Below are positions 17,585 to 24,253 of a DNA stretch of 24,277 bases, piece by piece (the first letter of the stretch is position 1; each line of letters opens with the position of its first letter). The stretch is taken from positions 1 to 24,277 of the IMG/VR virus record IMGVR_UViG_3300030419_000651; one strand, written 5' to 3'. The stretch is from a virus. A program made the translations under genes and the position numbers. The notes under the pieces were generated by a model. The model did no database searches. It saw nothing but the letters and a program-made list of their open reading frames with translations, and was not told the origin of the DNA.

Positions 17585-17592
17585 TATAAATA
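17585..17592 (+). promoter_or_regulatory. Putative T4-type late promoter (TATAAATA) upstream of gp13
   Basis: A perfect TATAAATA octamer lies in the 30-base gap between the first accessory cassette and gp13, 19 bases before the gp13 ATG. The strong ribosome site AAAGGGGAG (about 17598-17606) lies just downstream. This is the clearest promoter candidate in the window because it is intergenic and precedes a conserved late gene. Confidence 0.7.
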
Positions 17593-17611
17593 TAGATAAA
17601 GGGGAGTTTTT

Positions 17612-18433
17612 ATGGCCACACCCACCTCAAGATCAACATTTAAAAATTATTGTCTCAGGGCACTTGGATTTGGGGTTATCGACATCAACGTGTCAGATGA
17701 CCAAGTTGATGACCGCATAGATGAAGCACTTCAATATTTTGCAGAGTACCACTACGATGGTGTAGAGAGAATGTATCTCAAACATCTGATTACCGAAGCA
17801 GATGTTACCCGTGCAAGGTCTGACATAACAACTTCCGTAACAGACGTTGGAGATGGATCAACAACTGCTGATTGGTTAGAAGGAAAGAACTGGATACCTG
17901 TTCCAAATTCTGTGTTAGCTGTCGTACAGGTGTTCCCTTTTACAGATACAGGTGGTGGGTCTAATATGTTTGACGTTCGGTATCAGTTACGACTGAACGA
18001 TTTGTTTGACCTGTCATCCACATCAGTTATTCAGTATCAGATGTCTATGGACAACCTAGACCTTCTGGAACATATCCTTGTGGGTGAAACTCCTATTAGA
18101 TTTAGTCAACATCAAGAAAGACTTTATATTGATGCAGATTGGGAGAACGACTTTACGGCTGGGGAAGATTATATTATTATTGAGTGTTATAGAAAGTTAG
18201 ACCCAACAACTTACACGGACGTATTCAACGACATGTATCTCAAGAGATATGCCACCGCACTCATTAAGAGACAGTGGGGTGCGAACTTATCTAAGTTCAA
18301 TGGTGTTGAGATGTTAGGTGGTGTTACCATGAACGGTGCAGAAATATATTCGCAGGCTCAAGAAGAGTTAACTAAACTAGAAGAACAGATTCAACTCGCA
18401 TTTGAACTTCCTGTTAATTACATGGTTGGATAA
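17612..18433 (+). CDS. 13: Neck protein gp13
   Basis: A 273-residue homologue of T4 gp13 (309 residues), one of the two neck proteins that close the filled head and create the site where the tail joins. Recognisable marks are the helical N-terminus 'FKNYCLRALGFGVIDINVSD' followed by 'DDRIDEALQYFAEYHYDGVE'. Further marks are 'RLYIDADW' and the helical C-terminal part 'YLKRYATALIKRQWGANLSK' with 'LGGVTMNGAEIYSQAQEEL'. The start follows an excellent ribosome site and its own late promoter candidate. It is followed after two bases by gp14, in T4 order. Confidence 0.95.
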   Translation: MATPTSRSTFKNYCLRALGFGVIDINVSDDQVDDRIDEALQYFAEYHYDGVERMYLKHLITEADVTRARSDITTSVTDVGDGSTTADWLEGKNWIPVPNSVLAVVQVFPFTDTGGGSNMFDVRYQLRLNDLFDLSSTSVIQYQMSMDNLDLLEHILVGETPIRFSQHQERLYIDADWENDFTAGEDYIIIECYRKLDPTTYTDVFNDMYLKRYATALIKRQWGANLSKFNGVEMLGGVTMNGAEIYSQAQEELTKLEEQIQLAFELPVNYMVG

Positions 18434-18435
18434 AC

Positions 18436-19467
18436 ATGGCAGTCAATAGCGCATTTCATACAAGTAACCAAGCAGCAATCACAACAGAGAAAAATCTGTA
18501 TGCAGATTTGATTGCAGAGGCAATTCAGATTTACGGTCATGATGTGCATTATCTTGACCGCACACTTGTTGCCGAGGATAATTTTTTTGGAGAAGACTCT
18601 CTGTCCAAGTTCAACACTCAGGCAAAGATTGAGATGTATGTCGAGAATACTAGTGGTGGATATGCTGGTGAACGAGAGTTGATGACTCAGTTTGGTTTAC
18701 AAAACCTTAGTGAAGTTACCTTCGTTGTTAGTAAGAACAGATTTAGAGATATCACAAAACAGTTTACGATTGAGAGTGGGACGGACACGTTGTCTGGTTC
18801 TATTCTTTTAGAGAGTGGAACACTAGACAGTGATGAGGTAGACATTCCCTCTTCATTCGAAGGTGGTTATTTAATCTCGGAAGCAGACTCTACAGATGAA
18901 GACAGACCGCAAGAGGGGGATGCAATCTACCACCCTATCCTTGGTAAACTGTTTGAGATTAACTTTGTTGATCACGATCAACCTTTCCATCAGTTAGACA
19001 ACAATCCAGTTTACAAAATGAGTTGTCGTCTGTTCGAATATGGATCAGAGGTTCTTGACACAGACATTGCTGCGATTGATGCAATAGAAACCGCAGAGTC
19101 ACTAGATACATACACATATCAGTTTACACTTGAACAGACTGCATCTGCTACAGTTAATCAAGAGATTAGGATTGACCACGCAACCAGCGAGGGTAGTGGA
19201 TTACTTCTGCTTGATAGAACAGACAGTGACGGAACGGATGCTGGTGACAATCTTATTGGTGAGGATGAAACGCCGGGTGGTGAGTCCATTCTTCTTGAGA
19301 ATGCAGCAGACACAGGTGATCCATCATACCTCATCAATGAGGAATATATAGTGGGTGACCAATCAACAGATAAGGTCAATCAGAATGAACTATTCGATGA
19401 ACTGGATGATGACATCCTAGACTTCAGCGAATCAAATCCATTCGGTGACGCGGGAGAACCATCGTAA
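18436..19467 (+). CDS. 14: Neck protein gp14, with inserted repeat region
   Basis: A 343-residue homologue of T4 gp14 (256 residues), the partner of gp13 in the head-tail neck. The conserved part is the N-terminal half: 'NLYADLIAEAIQIYGHDVHY', 'FNTQAKIEMYVENTSGGYAG', 'LSEVTFVVSKNRF' and 'GDAIYHPILGKLFEINFVDH', then 'YKMSCRLFEYGSEVLDT'. The added length is in acidic inserts: 'SGSILLESGTLDSDEVDIPS' near residue 120, and residues about 256-304 with 'DSDGTDAGDNLIGEDE' and 'ESILLENAADTGDPSYLI'. The latter resemble the C-terminus of the tail fibre at 9083. Its stop and the gp15 start share one base (TAATG). Confidence 0.94.
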   Translation: MAVNSAFHTSNQAAITTEKNLYADLIAEAIQIYGHDVHYLDRTLVAEDNFFGEDSLSKFNTQAKIEMYVENTSGGYAGERELMTQFGLQNLSEVTFVVSKNRFRDITKQFTIESGTDTLSGSILLESGTLDSDEVDIPSSFEGGYLISEADSTDEDRPQEGDAIYHPILGKLFEINFVDHDQPFHQLDNNPVYKMSCRLFEYGSEVLDTDIAAIDAIETAESLDTYTYQFTLEQTASATVNQEIRIDHATSEGSGLLLLDRTDSDGTDAGDNLIGEDETPGGESILLENAADTGDPSYLINEEYIVGDQSTDKVNQNELFDELDDDILDFSESNPFGDAGEPS

Positions 19468-20267
19468 TGTTAGGACAACAATTTTATCACGAAACAACTA
19501 GAAAGGTGGTCGTTGCATTTGGAACGTTATTCAACGACATTCACCTTGTTCGTAAAGACAACAGTGGAACAATTCAACAGTCGATGAAAGTGCCTCTTGC
19601 GTATGGGCCGCGACAGAAGTATCTTGTTCGATTGAATGACGATCCAGACCTATCAAAGTCTACGGCGGTGACACTCCCTCGTATCGGGTTTGAGATTGCT
19701 GGAATATCTTATGACCCAACAAGAAAACTACAACGTGTGCAGAAGTTTAAAAAAGTCAAGGGTGCAAAAGCAAATCAGTTAGACACCCAGTATATGCCTG
19801 TGCCCTATAACATCGACTTTGAATTGTATATTCTATCAAAACAGTCAGACGATGCATTGCAGATTGTTGAACAAATTCTACCATACTTCCAGCCTGATTA
19901 CACAGTCACAATCAATGACAACACAGACATGGGTATCAAGAGAGATGTCCCTGTTATTCTAAACAGCATTGCGTATGAGGATGACTATCAGGGTGACTTT
20001 GCAAGTCGTAGGGCTATCATCTATACACTTTCTTTTACTGCAAAATTCTATCTGTATGGTCCTGTTACATCCAGTAAGGTTATTAAGACGGTACAGGTTG
20101 ACCAGTATACAGATATGCCTGATCAGTCACCGAAGAGAGAACAGAGATATAGTGTTACACCAAACCCAACAAGTGCTGATGCTGATGATGATTTTGGTTT
20201 CAGTGAGACAACCTCTTTCTTCCAAGACGCAAAAGAATTCAACTCAGAAACGGGGAGTGATGAATAA
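19467..20267 (+). CDS. 15: Proximal tail sheath stabilisation protein gp15
   Basis: A 266-residue homologue of T4 gp15 (272 residues), whose hexamer caps the tail tube and sheath and binds the neck. The start 'GQQFYHETTRKVVVAFGTLF' and 'DIHLVRKD' is typical. 'VPLAYGPRQKYLVRL' and 'LPRIGFEIAGISYDPTRKLQ' follow, then 'YNIDFELYILSKQSDDALQI' and 'QILPYFQPDYTVTINDN', the conserved core. The C-terminal 40 residues are Ser/Asp/Glu-rich and probably flexible. Translation is coupled to gp14 by a one-base overlap. The next gene is an accessory PP-loop protein nine bases downstream, so the conserved block is interrupted before gp16. Confidence 0.95.
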   Translation: MLGQQFYHETTRKVVVAFGTLFNDIHLVRKDNSGTIQQSMKVPLAYGPRQKYLVRLNDDPDLSKSTAVTLPRIGFEIAGISYDPTRKLQRVQKFKKVKGAKANQLDTQYMPVPYNIDFELYILSKQSDDALQIVEQILPYFQPDYTVTINDNTDMGIKRDVPVILNSIAYEDDYQGDFASRRAIIYTLSFTAKFYLYGPVTSSKVIKTVQVDQYTDMPDQSPKREQRYSVTPNPTSADADDDFGFSETTSFFQDAKEFNSETGSDE

Positions 20268-20276
20268 GTAAATATT

Positions 20277-20351
20277 ATGAAAATATTAATACCGTTTTCT
20301 GGTGGAATAAATTCTACATATTCACTTTATCGTTGGTTGACTGAGACTGAC
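20277..20351 (+). repeat. 5' block of PP-loop gene duplication (copy at 21695-21769)
   Basis: The first 75 bases of the two genes differ at about nine positions by eye, all or nearly all silent, with a shared run of 26 bases at the end of the block. This shows two related copies under protein-level constraint rather than independent acquisition. Confidence 0.85.
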
Positions 20352-21074
20352 GCTGATGTTATTGTTCGATATTCATATGAACAATTTGAGAGTGAAGAGT
20401 ATAATTCTAGAGAATTTAAAAAATTACAAGAAATTATTATTTTTTTAAAATCAGAGGTTAGAGATTTTGATTTTCAAATGATAAACTGGTCCATTGATTA
20501 CGTCGAAGAACGTATACCAATTAGACCCGGCTTCTCTAATTCATATGACTATGGTTGTCTTAAACCTAGATTTGAAAGTTTTCCAACATGGATTAAAGAA
20601 ACTTGTGTTGATGCTATAACACTTGGGTGGTCGTTAGAAAATACAGCAACTGATGGGTATGATCTTTATAGAGTGTATCCTGAGAGTGTAGACGTAGATA
20701 TTTACTTGGCTGGAATTCGTGATCTAACACCAGTTCCACAGGGCGATGATTTTGAGTGGGAGGATATAACTTCAAAAATGATAGGTAGGTTCGAGCAATA
20801 CGAGTCAATACCAGAAGAGTTGCAAAGTTTAGTTCTCAAATGTGATTTAAATACATGTGAAGACAACCAGTGTCGTAACTGTGCTTACCAAAGAACATAT
20901 GAAAAATTTATCAGTGAGGGCAAAACAGGAAGAGACTTTGATTTGTATTGTGCTAAGGAAGGAAGTTATGGTCCTTGGAGACATGAAGCAGACCCAAAAA
21001 CTTATGGTTATCGTGGTGCGATAAAAAGTAGAGATGGTAAACTAGCTACTCTTCCATATCTAATTTATAAGTAA
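20277..21074 (+). CDS. QueC-like PP-loop ATPase family protein (paralogue 2)
   Basis: A 265-residue member of the N-type ATP pyrophosphatase fold. 'ILIPFSGGINSTYSLYRWL' places the PP-loop at residues 8-14. The usual SGGxDS Asp is Asn12 here. A Cys cluster (Cys189, 194, 199, 202; CxxxxCxxxxCxxC) lies in the C-terminal third, where QueC enzymes bind zinc. It shares 'YVEERIPIR', 'GRFEQYESIPEELQSL', 'GKTGRDFDLYCA' and 'GSYGPWRHEADP' with the gene at 21695. QueC activates a carboxylate with ATP and converts it to a nitrile on the way to preQ0. None of its pathway partners is in the window, so I name only the fold. It sits nine bases after gp15 with no perfect promoter of its own. Confidence 0.8.
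   Translation: MKILIPFSGGINSTYSLYRWLTETDADVIVRYSYEQFESEEYNSREFKKLQEIIIFLKSEVRDFDFQMINWSIDYVEERIPIRPGFSNSYDYGCLKPRFESFPTWIKETCVDAITLGWSLENTATDGYDLYRVYPESVDVDIYLAGIRDLTPVPQGDDFEWEDITSKMIGRFEQYESIPEELQSLVLKCDLNTCEDNQCRNCAYQRTYEKFISEGKTGRDFDLYCAKEGSYGPWRHEADPKTYGYRGAIKSRDGKLATLPYLIYK
20916..20996 (+). repeat. 3' block of PP-loop gene duplication (copy at 22331-22411)
   Basis: An 81-base block encoding the 'EGKTGRDFDLYC' to 'WRHEADP' region is nearly the same in both PP-loop genes, while the middle of the genes has diverged strongly. The pattern fits either conversion between the copies or strong constraint at both ends. Confidence 0.8.
21066..21073 (+). promoter_or_regulatory. Late-promoter-like element (TATAAGTA) in the stop of PP-loop paralogue 2
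   Basis: TATAAGTA has one mismatch to TATAAATA. It is formed by the last codons and stop (TAT AAG TAA) and lies 14 bases before the ATG at 21088. The same place in the duplicated gene carries a perfect octamer (22466-22473), which is the main reason to list it. Confidence 0.35.
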
Positions 21075-21087
21075 AATAGGATTGATT

Positions 21088-21693
21088 ATGTTAATGAAGA
21101 AATTGTTAAGCAATATTAATGTTGCGCCGATATGTGATGAAGTTGATGAGGGTCTATGGGAAAAATCTTTAGCGCGTCATAACCCCGTAACGTGGAAAAA
21201 TACAGATGGGCAGATTCTTATAGAATACGAGAAAGTTCCTTTTCCGTATAAACCATTTAAAAAATATCTTGGTGATTTACCAGAAGATATGAAAGATATG
21301 CTTCTTCCTGATTTTTGGCCAACTGAAAATTATTTTTATTACCCGCAAACACACAAATTTCTTCATTGGTTTACAAAGACATATGGGGGTAAATTTGCGA
21401 GAGTAATTTATTATCACACACAACCAAAAAATGGAGTGGGAAAACACGCTGATGGCGCGAGACTTTCACCCGATGATGCTGGTTGGCCTATGTTCGAAAA
21501 CAAAGACAGATTTTCTCTTGTAGTTTCCGGCGAGTATACGTTCACGGTTGATGAAGAAACTGAGCATTTTAAAACAGGCGATCTATGGTGGTTTGCTAAT
21601 AAACTTCCTCACGTTCATTCATCTTATAATCACGGCGATACAAGTAAAACAAATCTTATTTTTGATATTGAAGGGTCGCGCTGGAGAGAGTAG
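21088..21693 (+). CDS. 2-oxoglutarate/Fe(II) oxygenase-like protein (second hydroxylase)
   Basis: A 201-residue protein with a probable AspH-like double-stranded beta-helix. 'VGKHADGARLSPDD' gives the HxD pair (His120, Asp122), and 'LWWFANKLPHVHSSYNHGD' gives the third ligand (His175 or His177). The co-substrate position, usually Arg, appears to be Lys187 in 'TSKTNLIFDI'. A TTG at 21082 is in frame, but the ATG at 21088 has AGG at 21077-21079 at normal spacing and is preferred. It is little like the oxygenase at 14122 outside the motif, so it is not a recent copy. It lies between the two PP-loop paralogues, 13 bases after one and one base before the other. Confidence 0.72.
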   Translation: MLMKKLLSNINVAPICDEVDEGLWEKSLARHNPVTWKNTDGQILIEYEKVPFPYKPFKKYLGDLPEDMKDMLLPDFWPTENYFYYPQTHKFLHWFTKTYGGKFARVIYYHTQPKNGVGKHADGARLSPDDAGWPMFENKDRFSLVVSGEYTFTVDEETEHFKTGDLWWFANKLPHVHSSYNHGDTSKTNLIFDIEGSRWRE

Positions 21694-21694
21694 T

Positions 21695-22531
21695 ATGAAA
21701 ATACTCATACCATTCTCAGGTGGCATAAACTCTACATATTCTCTTTATCGTTGGTTGACTGAGACTGATGATGACATTGTAGTTCGATACGGAGTTGACC
21801 GTTTCGAAAACGATGACTATAATTCAAAAGAACTTGAAAGAGTTCAAAGTGTATCACACTTTCTTAAAAAAGAGTATCGTGATTTTGATTTAGAATTGGG
21901 TGAGTTTCCCAAAGAATATGTAGAGGAGCGTATTCCAGTTCGAGCAGGATTTAAAAAAGGAGAGTATGATATTGGTTCTCTTAGACCACGTTATGCTGGA
22001 TATATAAACTGGTGTTTCGAAACAGACGCTGACGGGGTATCCATAGGAATATGTTTAGAAAATACATCAACTCAGGGTTACGAAGTGAGTCGTCGGGAAT
22101 CTGGTATTGAAAATATTGGTGTTGACATATATTTGGGCGGTGTGAGAGAGTTGGTTCCAGTGGCCACTGGAGATGATTTCAACTATGATGAAGTCGCAAA
22201 ACATATGATGGGTCGATTTGAACAATACGAACTGTTGCCAAAAGAATTACAAGATTTGTCTACTAGGTATTCAGAATCCCGTGATGGGCGTGAGGTTGCG
22301 TATTGGAGAACATATAAAAAATTTATTGATGAGGGAAAGACAGGACGTGACTTTGATTTGTATTGTGCAGAAAAAGGAAGTTACGGTCCTTGGAGACATG
22401 AAGCAGACCCAGAAGATTATATGTATAGGGGTCGAGACGAAGATGGAAAGTTACCTTACTTGATTTATAAATACAAAGGGAGACTGCAAAATGACCTACA
22501 CAGTAACAAAAACTTACACGAAACAAAATGA
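21695..22531 (+). CDS. QueC-like PP-loop ATPase family protein (paralogue 3)
   Basis: A 278-residue close paralogue of the gene at 20277, with identical first 25 residues including the SGGINST loop (Asn12 in place of Asp). The Cys cluster is lost: where paralogue 2 has four Cys, this protein reads 'STRYSESRDGREVAYWRTY'. The open frame reaches back to 21548, but homology fixes the start at the ATG at 21695, with GGAGAGAG just upstream. It continues about 19 residues past the point where paralogue 2 ends ('PYLIYK'), reading through the promoter and ribosome site of the next gene and overlapping it by 41 bases. This tail is probably due to loss of the stop. Without the Cys cluster it may need a partner or have a changed substrate. 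Confidence 0.8.
   Translation: MKILIPFSGGINSTYSLYRWLTETDDDIVVRYGVDRFENDDYNSKELERVQSVSHFLKKEYRDFDLELGEFPKEYVEERIPVRAGFKKGEYDIGSLRPRYAGYINWCFETDADGVSIGICLENTSTQGYEVSRRESGIENIGVDIYLGGVRELVPVATGDDFNYDEVAKHMMGRFEQYELLPKELQDLSTRYSESRDGREVAYWRTYKKFIDEGKTGRDFDLYCAEKGSYGPWRHEADPEDYMYRGRDEDGKLPYLIYKYKGRLQNDLHSNKNLHETK
22466..22473 (+). promoter_or_regulatory. Putative T4-type late promoter (TATAAATA)
   Basis: A perfect octamer inside the 3' end of PP-loop paralogue 3 lies 17 bases before the ATG at 22491, with AAAGGGAG between them. Initiation near 22480 would leave a very short leader. It could drive the 114-residue gene, gp16 and the synthetase-like gene. Confidence 0.5.
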
Positions 22532-22835
22532 CGCAACCTTTTGGCCATGGGAAAAAGAAGGATATTCCGGGCATCTAGACAATGTAAGAAGTGAAAATAA
22601 ATTAATTTCTACTGCTCTAAATGAAGATGGAAACACTGCAACTGTAACTCAGGTATGGTCATCAAAATCAGACTATGTGGATGTTATGGTAAATAAGAAT
22701 GATGACAGTATAAAATCATTTTATAATACTTACAATACTTACATGGCAATCAACAACGTATCCTGTAGAATTGTTGAAGAGGATGGAACTGCCAAAGTTT
22801 TTAACTCTTCTAGTCAATCACATGAATTAGAGTAG
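22491..22835 (+). CDS. Small protein of unknown function
   Basis: A 114-residue soluble protein. The pattern of strands and helices ('MTYTVTKTYTKQND', 'NTATVTQVWSSKSDYVDVMV', 'SIKSFYNTYNTYMAINNVSC') is like a small ferredoxin-type or dimeric alpha/beta-barrel domain, but I cannot assign a family. The ribosome site is AAAGGGAG at about 22475-22482. The gene overlaps PP-loop paralogue 3 by 41 bases and ends ten bases before gp16. It shows no similarity to T4 genes known to me, and could belong to the enzyme set or be an independent insertion. Confidence 0.72.
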   Translation: MTYTVTKTYTKQNDATFWPWEKEGYSGHLDNVRSENKLISTALNEDGNTATVTQVWSSKSDYVDVMVNKNDDSIKSFYNTYNTYMAINNVSCRIVEEDGTAKVFNSSSQSHELE

Positions 22836-22844
22836 ACATTCGCT

Positions 22845-23252
22845 GTGCCTAAAGAAATTGAAATAGAGAAAGCACTTGGGGTCATTGACAAGGTTGTTCC
22901 CCAAGAGGTTGTCGTAGAGAAAAAAGAAATTGTTATGCCTAGTAATGGAGAGGATATTGATAATGACTATGAATACCAAAGACGAAACTTCTACAATCTG
23001 GTCGAAAGAGGAACGGATGCAGTGGAAGGAATACTGGAACTCGCCAAAGAATCGGAACATCCACGAGCGTATGAGGTCGCCGGAAACCTCATCAAACAGG
23101 TTGCTGATGTTACTGAGAAACTTGGTGAGCTTCAAGAGAAAATGAAAAAACTTAAAGAGGTTCCAGATCACGGACCTAAGAACGTTACCAACGCACTGTT
23201 TGTAGGAAGCACTGCTGAACTACAGAAGATGTTAAAGGGGAAAAGTGAGTAA
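22845..23252 (+). CDS. 16: Terminase small subunit gp16
   Basis: A 135-residue homologue of the T4 small terminase (164 residues), which recognises DNA for packaging and stimulates the large subunit. The diagnostic part is 'DNDYEYQRRNFYNLVERGTD' with 'EHPRAYEVAGNLIKQVADVT', then 'EKLGELQEKMKKL' and the C-terminal 'NVTNALFVGSTAELQKML' that I recall in marine T4-like gp16. I use the GTG at 22845, because the residues it adds ('MPKEIEIEKALGVIDKVVP') look like a real acidic helical N-terminus; the in-frame ATG at 22935 would remove them. In T4 gene 17 follows directly; here a synthetase-like gene overlapping by eight bases intervenes. Confidence 0.9.
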   Translation: MPKEIEIEKALGVIDKVVPQEVVVEKKEIVMPSNGEDIDNDYEYQRRNFYNLVERGTDAVEGILELAKESEHPRAYEVAGNLIKQVADVTEKLGELQEKMKKLKEVPDHGPKNVTNALFVGSTAELQKMLKGKSE

Positions 23253-24249
23253 GATTATATATTATTATCTTCTTTCATTTCCAGAGATATTTGAAAGAGA
23301 TGAGTACAGATTAGCAAATACTTTCGGTTTACACTCCCCTCGTTTTAGAATTGGTTTTGATAATCAATTGGACTTGGTAGAGAATCCTCTTATCGATATC
23401 CCAATAAGTTTTACATCAACCCTCGAAGAACTGACTAATCGTAGGGCTATAGAGTTGTGGGATATTGGGAAACCAATACGATTGTGGTGGTCTGGTGGCA
23501 TAGACAGTACATGTGCATTGGTGAGTTTTCTAAAAACTATGAGGTTGGATACGGACCTTATCGTTTATCTATCGAAAAACAGTGTGAAAGAAAATCCACG
23601 TTTTTACGATTTATTGGTAGATAAGAAAGTAAAGTTGCAGTGGCATTCTCACGATAACTATGTTCATAACAATGATGAGTTATGGAACGGACAAACAATC
23701 AATGTGAATGGTGGCGGTGGGGATGAACTGTTTCTTGCAATATCGTCAAAAATGTCTATGGAAGAATTCTTCAAAATTAAAGATGAAAACTGGATTTACC
23801 TTATGAAAGACCCTGATATGTTAAAGACGGCAGAAAAATATATTGATATGTCTCCGTACAAACCAGAAACGTGTTGGGAGTTTCTTTGGTGGTTAGCAAG
23901 GAGTATAGATGATTTATTGTCAGTATATTTTTCACCAAGATTTTTAAAAGACCCATCCGTGTATCACTTAGAATATCCATTTTTCTATACAGATTACTTT
24001 GATAAGTGGGCTTTATCTAATCCATACGCAGGGCATAACGGTGACTATAGAACATACAAATGGCCAATGAAAAAATACATATATGATTATGATAAGAATG
24101 AAGATTACTTGTATACAAAACAGAAGGAAAGTTCTTTTCCCTCAGTTGTCCTTGAGCAAACGCAAATCCAATATCTAGGGGCGTCTCGTAATGAATATGC
24201 TCTCAATAGTATCGTATATGAGGACGGCACATTTGTTAGATATAAATAG
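23245..24249 (+). CDS. Asparagine-synthetase-like PP-loop protein lacking the glutaminase domain
   Basis: A 334-residue protein resembling the synthetase domain of AsnB-type enzymes, which adenylate a carboxylate and transfer an amine to it. 'LWWSGGIDSTCALVSFL' contains an intact PP-loop SGGIDS (residues 83-88), and 'NVNGGGGDELFLA' (Asp160, Glu161) matches the AsnB GxGxDELF segment. AsnB is about 550 residues and begins with a glutaminase domain whose first residue is a catalytic Cys. Here residues 1-75 show no such Cys or domain, so ammonia or another amine must come from elsewhere. The start is the GTG at 23245, with AAGGGG just upstream, overlapping gp16 by eight bases. The last codons form a late-promoter octamer. 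The product is unknown; it may work with the three other PP-loop proteins. Confidence 0.8.
   Translation: MSKIIYYYLLSFPEIFERDEYRLANTFGLHSPRFRIGFDNQLDLVENPLIDIPISFTSTLEELTNRRAIELWDIGKPIRLWWSGGIDSTCALVSFLKTMRLDTDLIVYLSKNSVKENPRFYDLLVDKKVKLQWHSHDNYVHNNDELWNGQTINVNGGGGDELFLAISSKMSMEEFFKIKDENWIYLMKDPDMLKTAEKYIDMSPYKPETCWEFLWWLARSIDDLLSVYFSPRFLKDPSVYHLEYPFFYTDYFDKWALSNPYAGHNGDYRTYKWPMKKYIYDYDKNEDYLYTKQKESSFPSVVLEQTQIQYLGASRNEYALNSIVYEDGTFVRYK
24241..24248 (+). promoter_or_regulatory. Putative T4-type late promoter (TATAAATA) in a stop codon
   Basis: A perfect octamer is formed by the last codons and stop (TAT AAA TAG) of the synthetase-like gene. It lies only six bases before the next ATG (24254), so if it is a promoter the transcript would be nearly leaderless for that ATG, or it would serve a start beyond the window. 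Confidence 0.45.
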
Positions 24250-24253
24250 AAAC

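Noticed and set aside
17582-17611. Terminator between the first accessory cassette and gp13
   Set aside because: No stem-loop followed by a T run is visible in the 30-base gap; it holds a promoter octamer and ribosome site.
21548-21694. N-terminal extension of PP-loop paralogue 3
   Set aside because: It overlaps the oxygenase gene, and the paralogue at 20277 begins exactly at the internal Met at 21695.
20277-22531. Calling these genes true queC (preQ0 synthesis or deazaguanine DNA modification)
   Set aside because: The loop Asp is replaced, one copy lacks the Cys cluster, and no folE, queD, queE or DNA-inserting transglycosylase is in the window; only fold-level similarity is supported.
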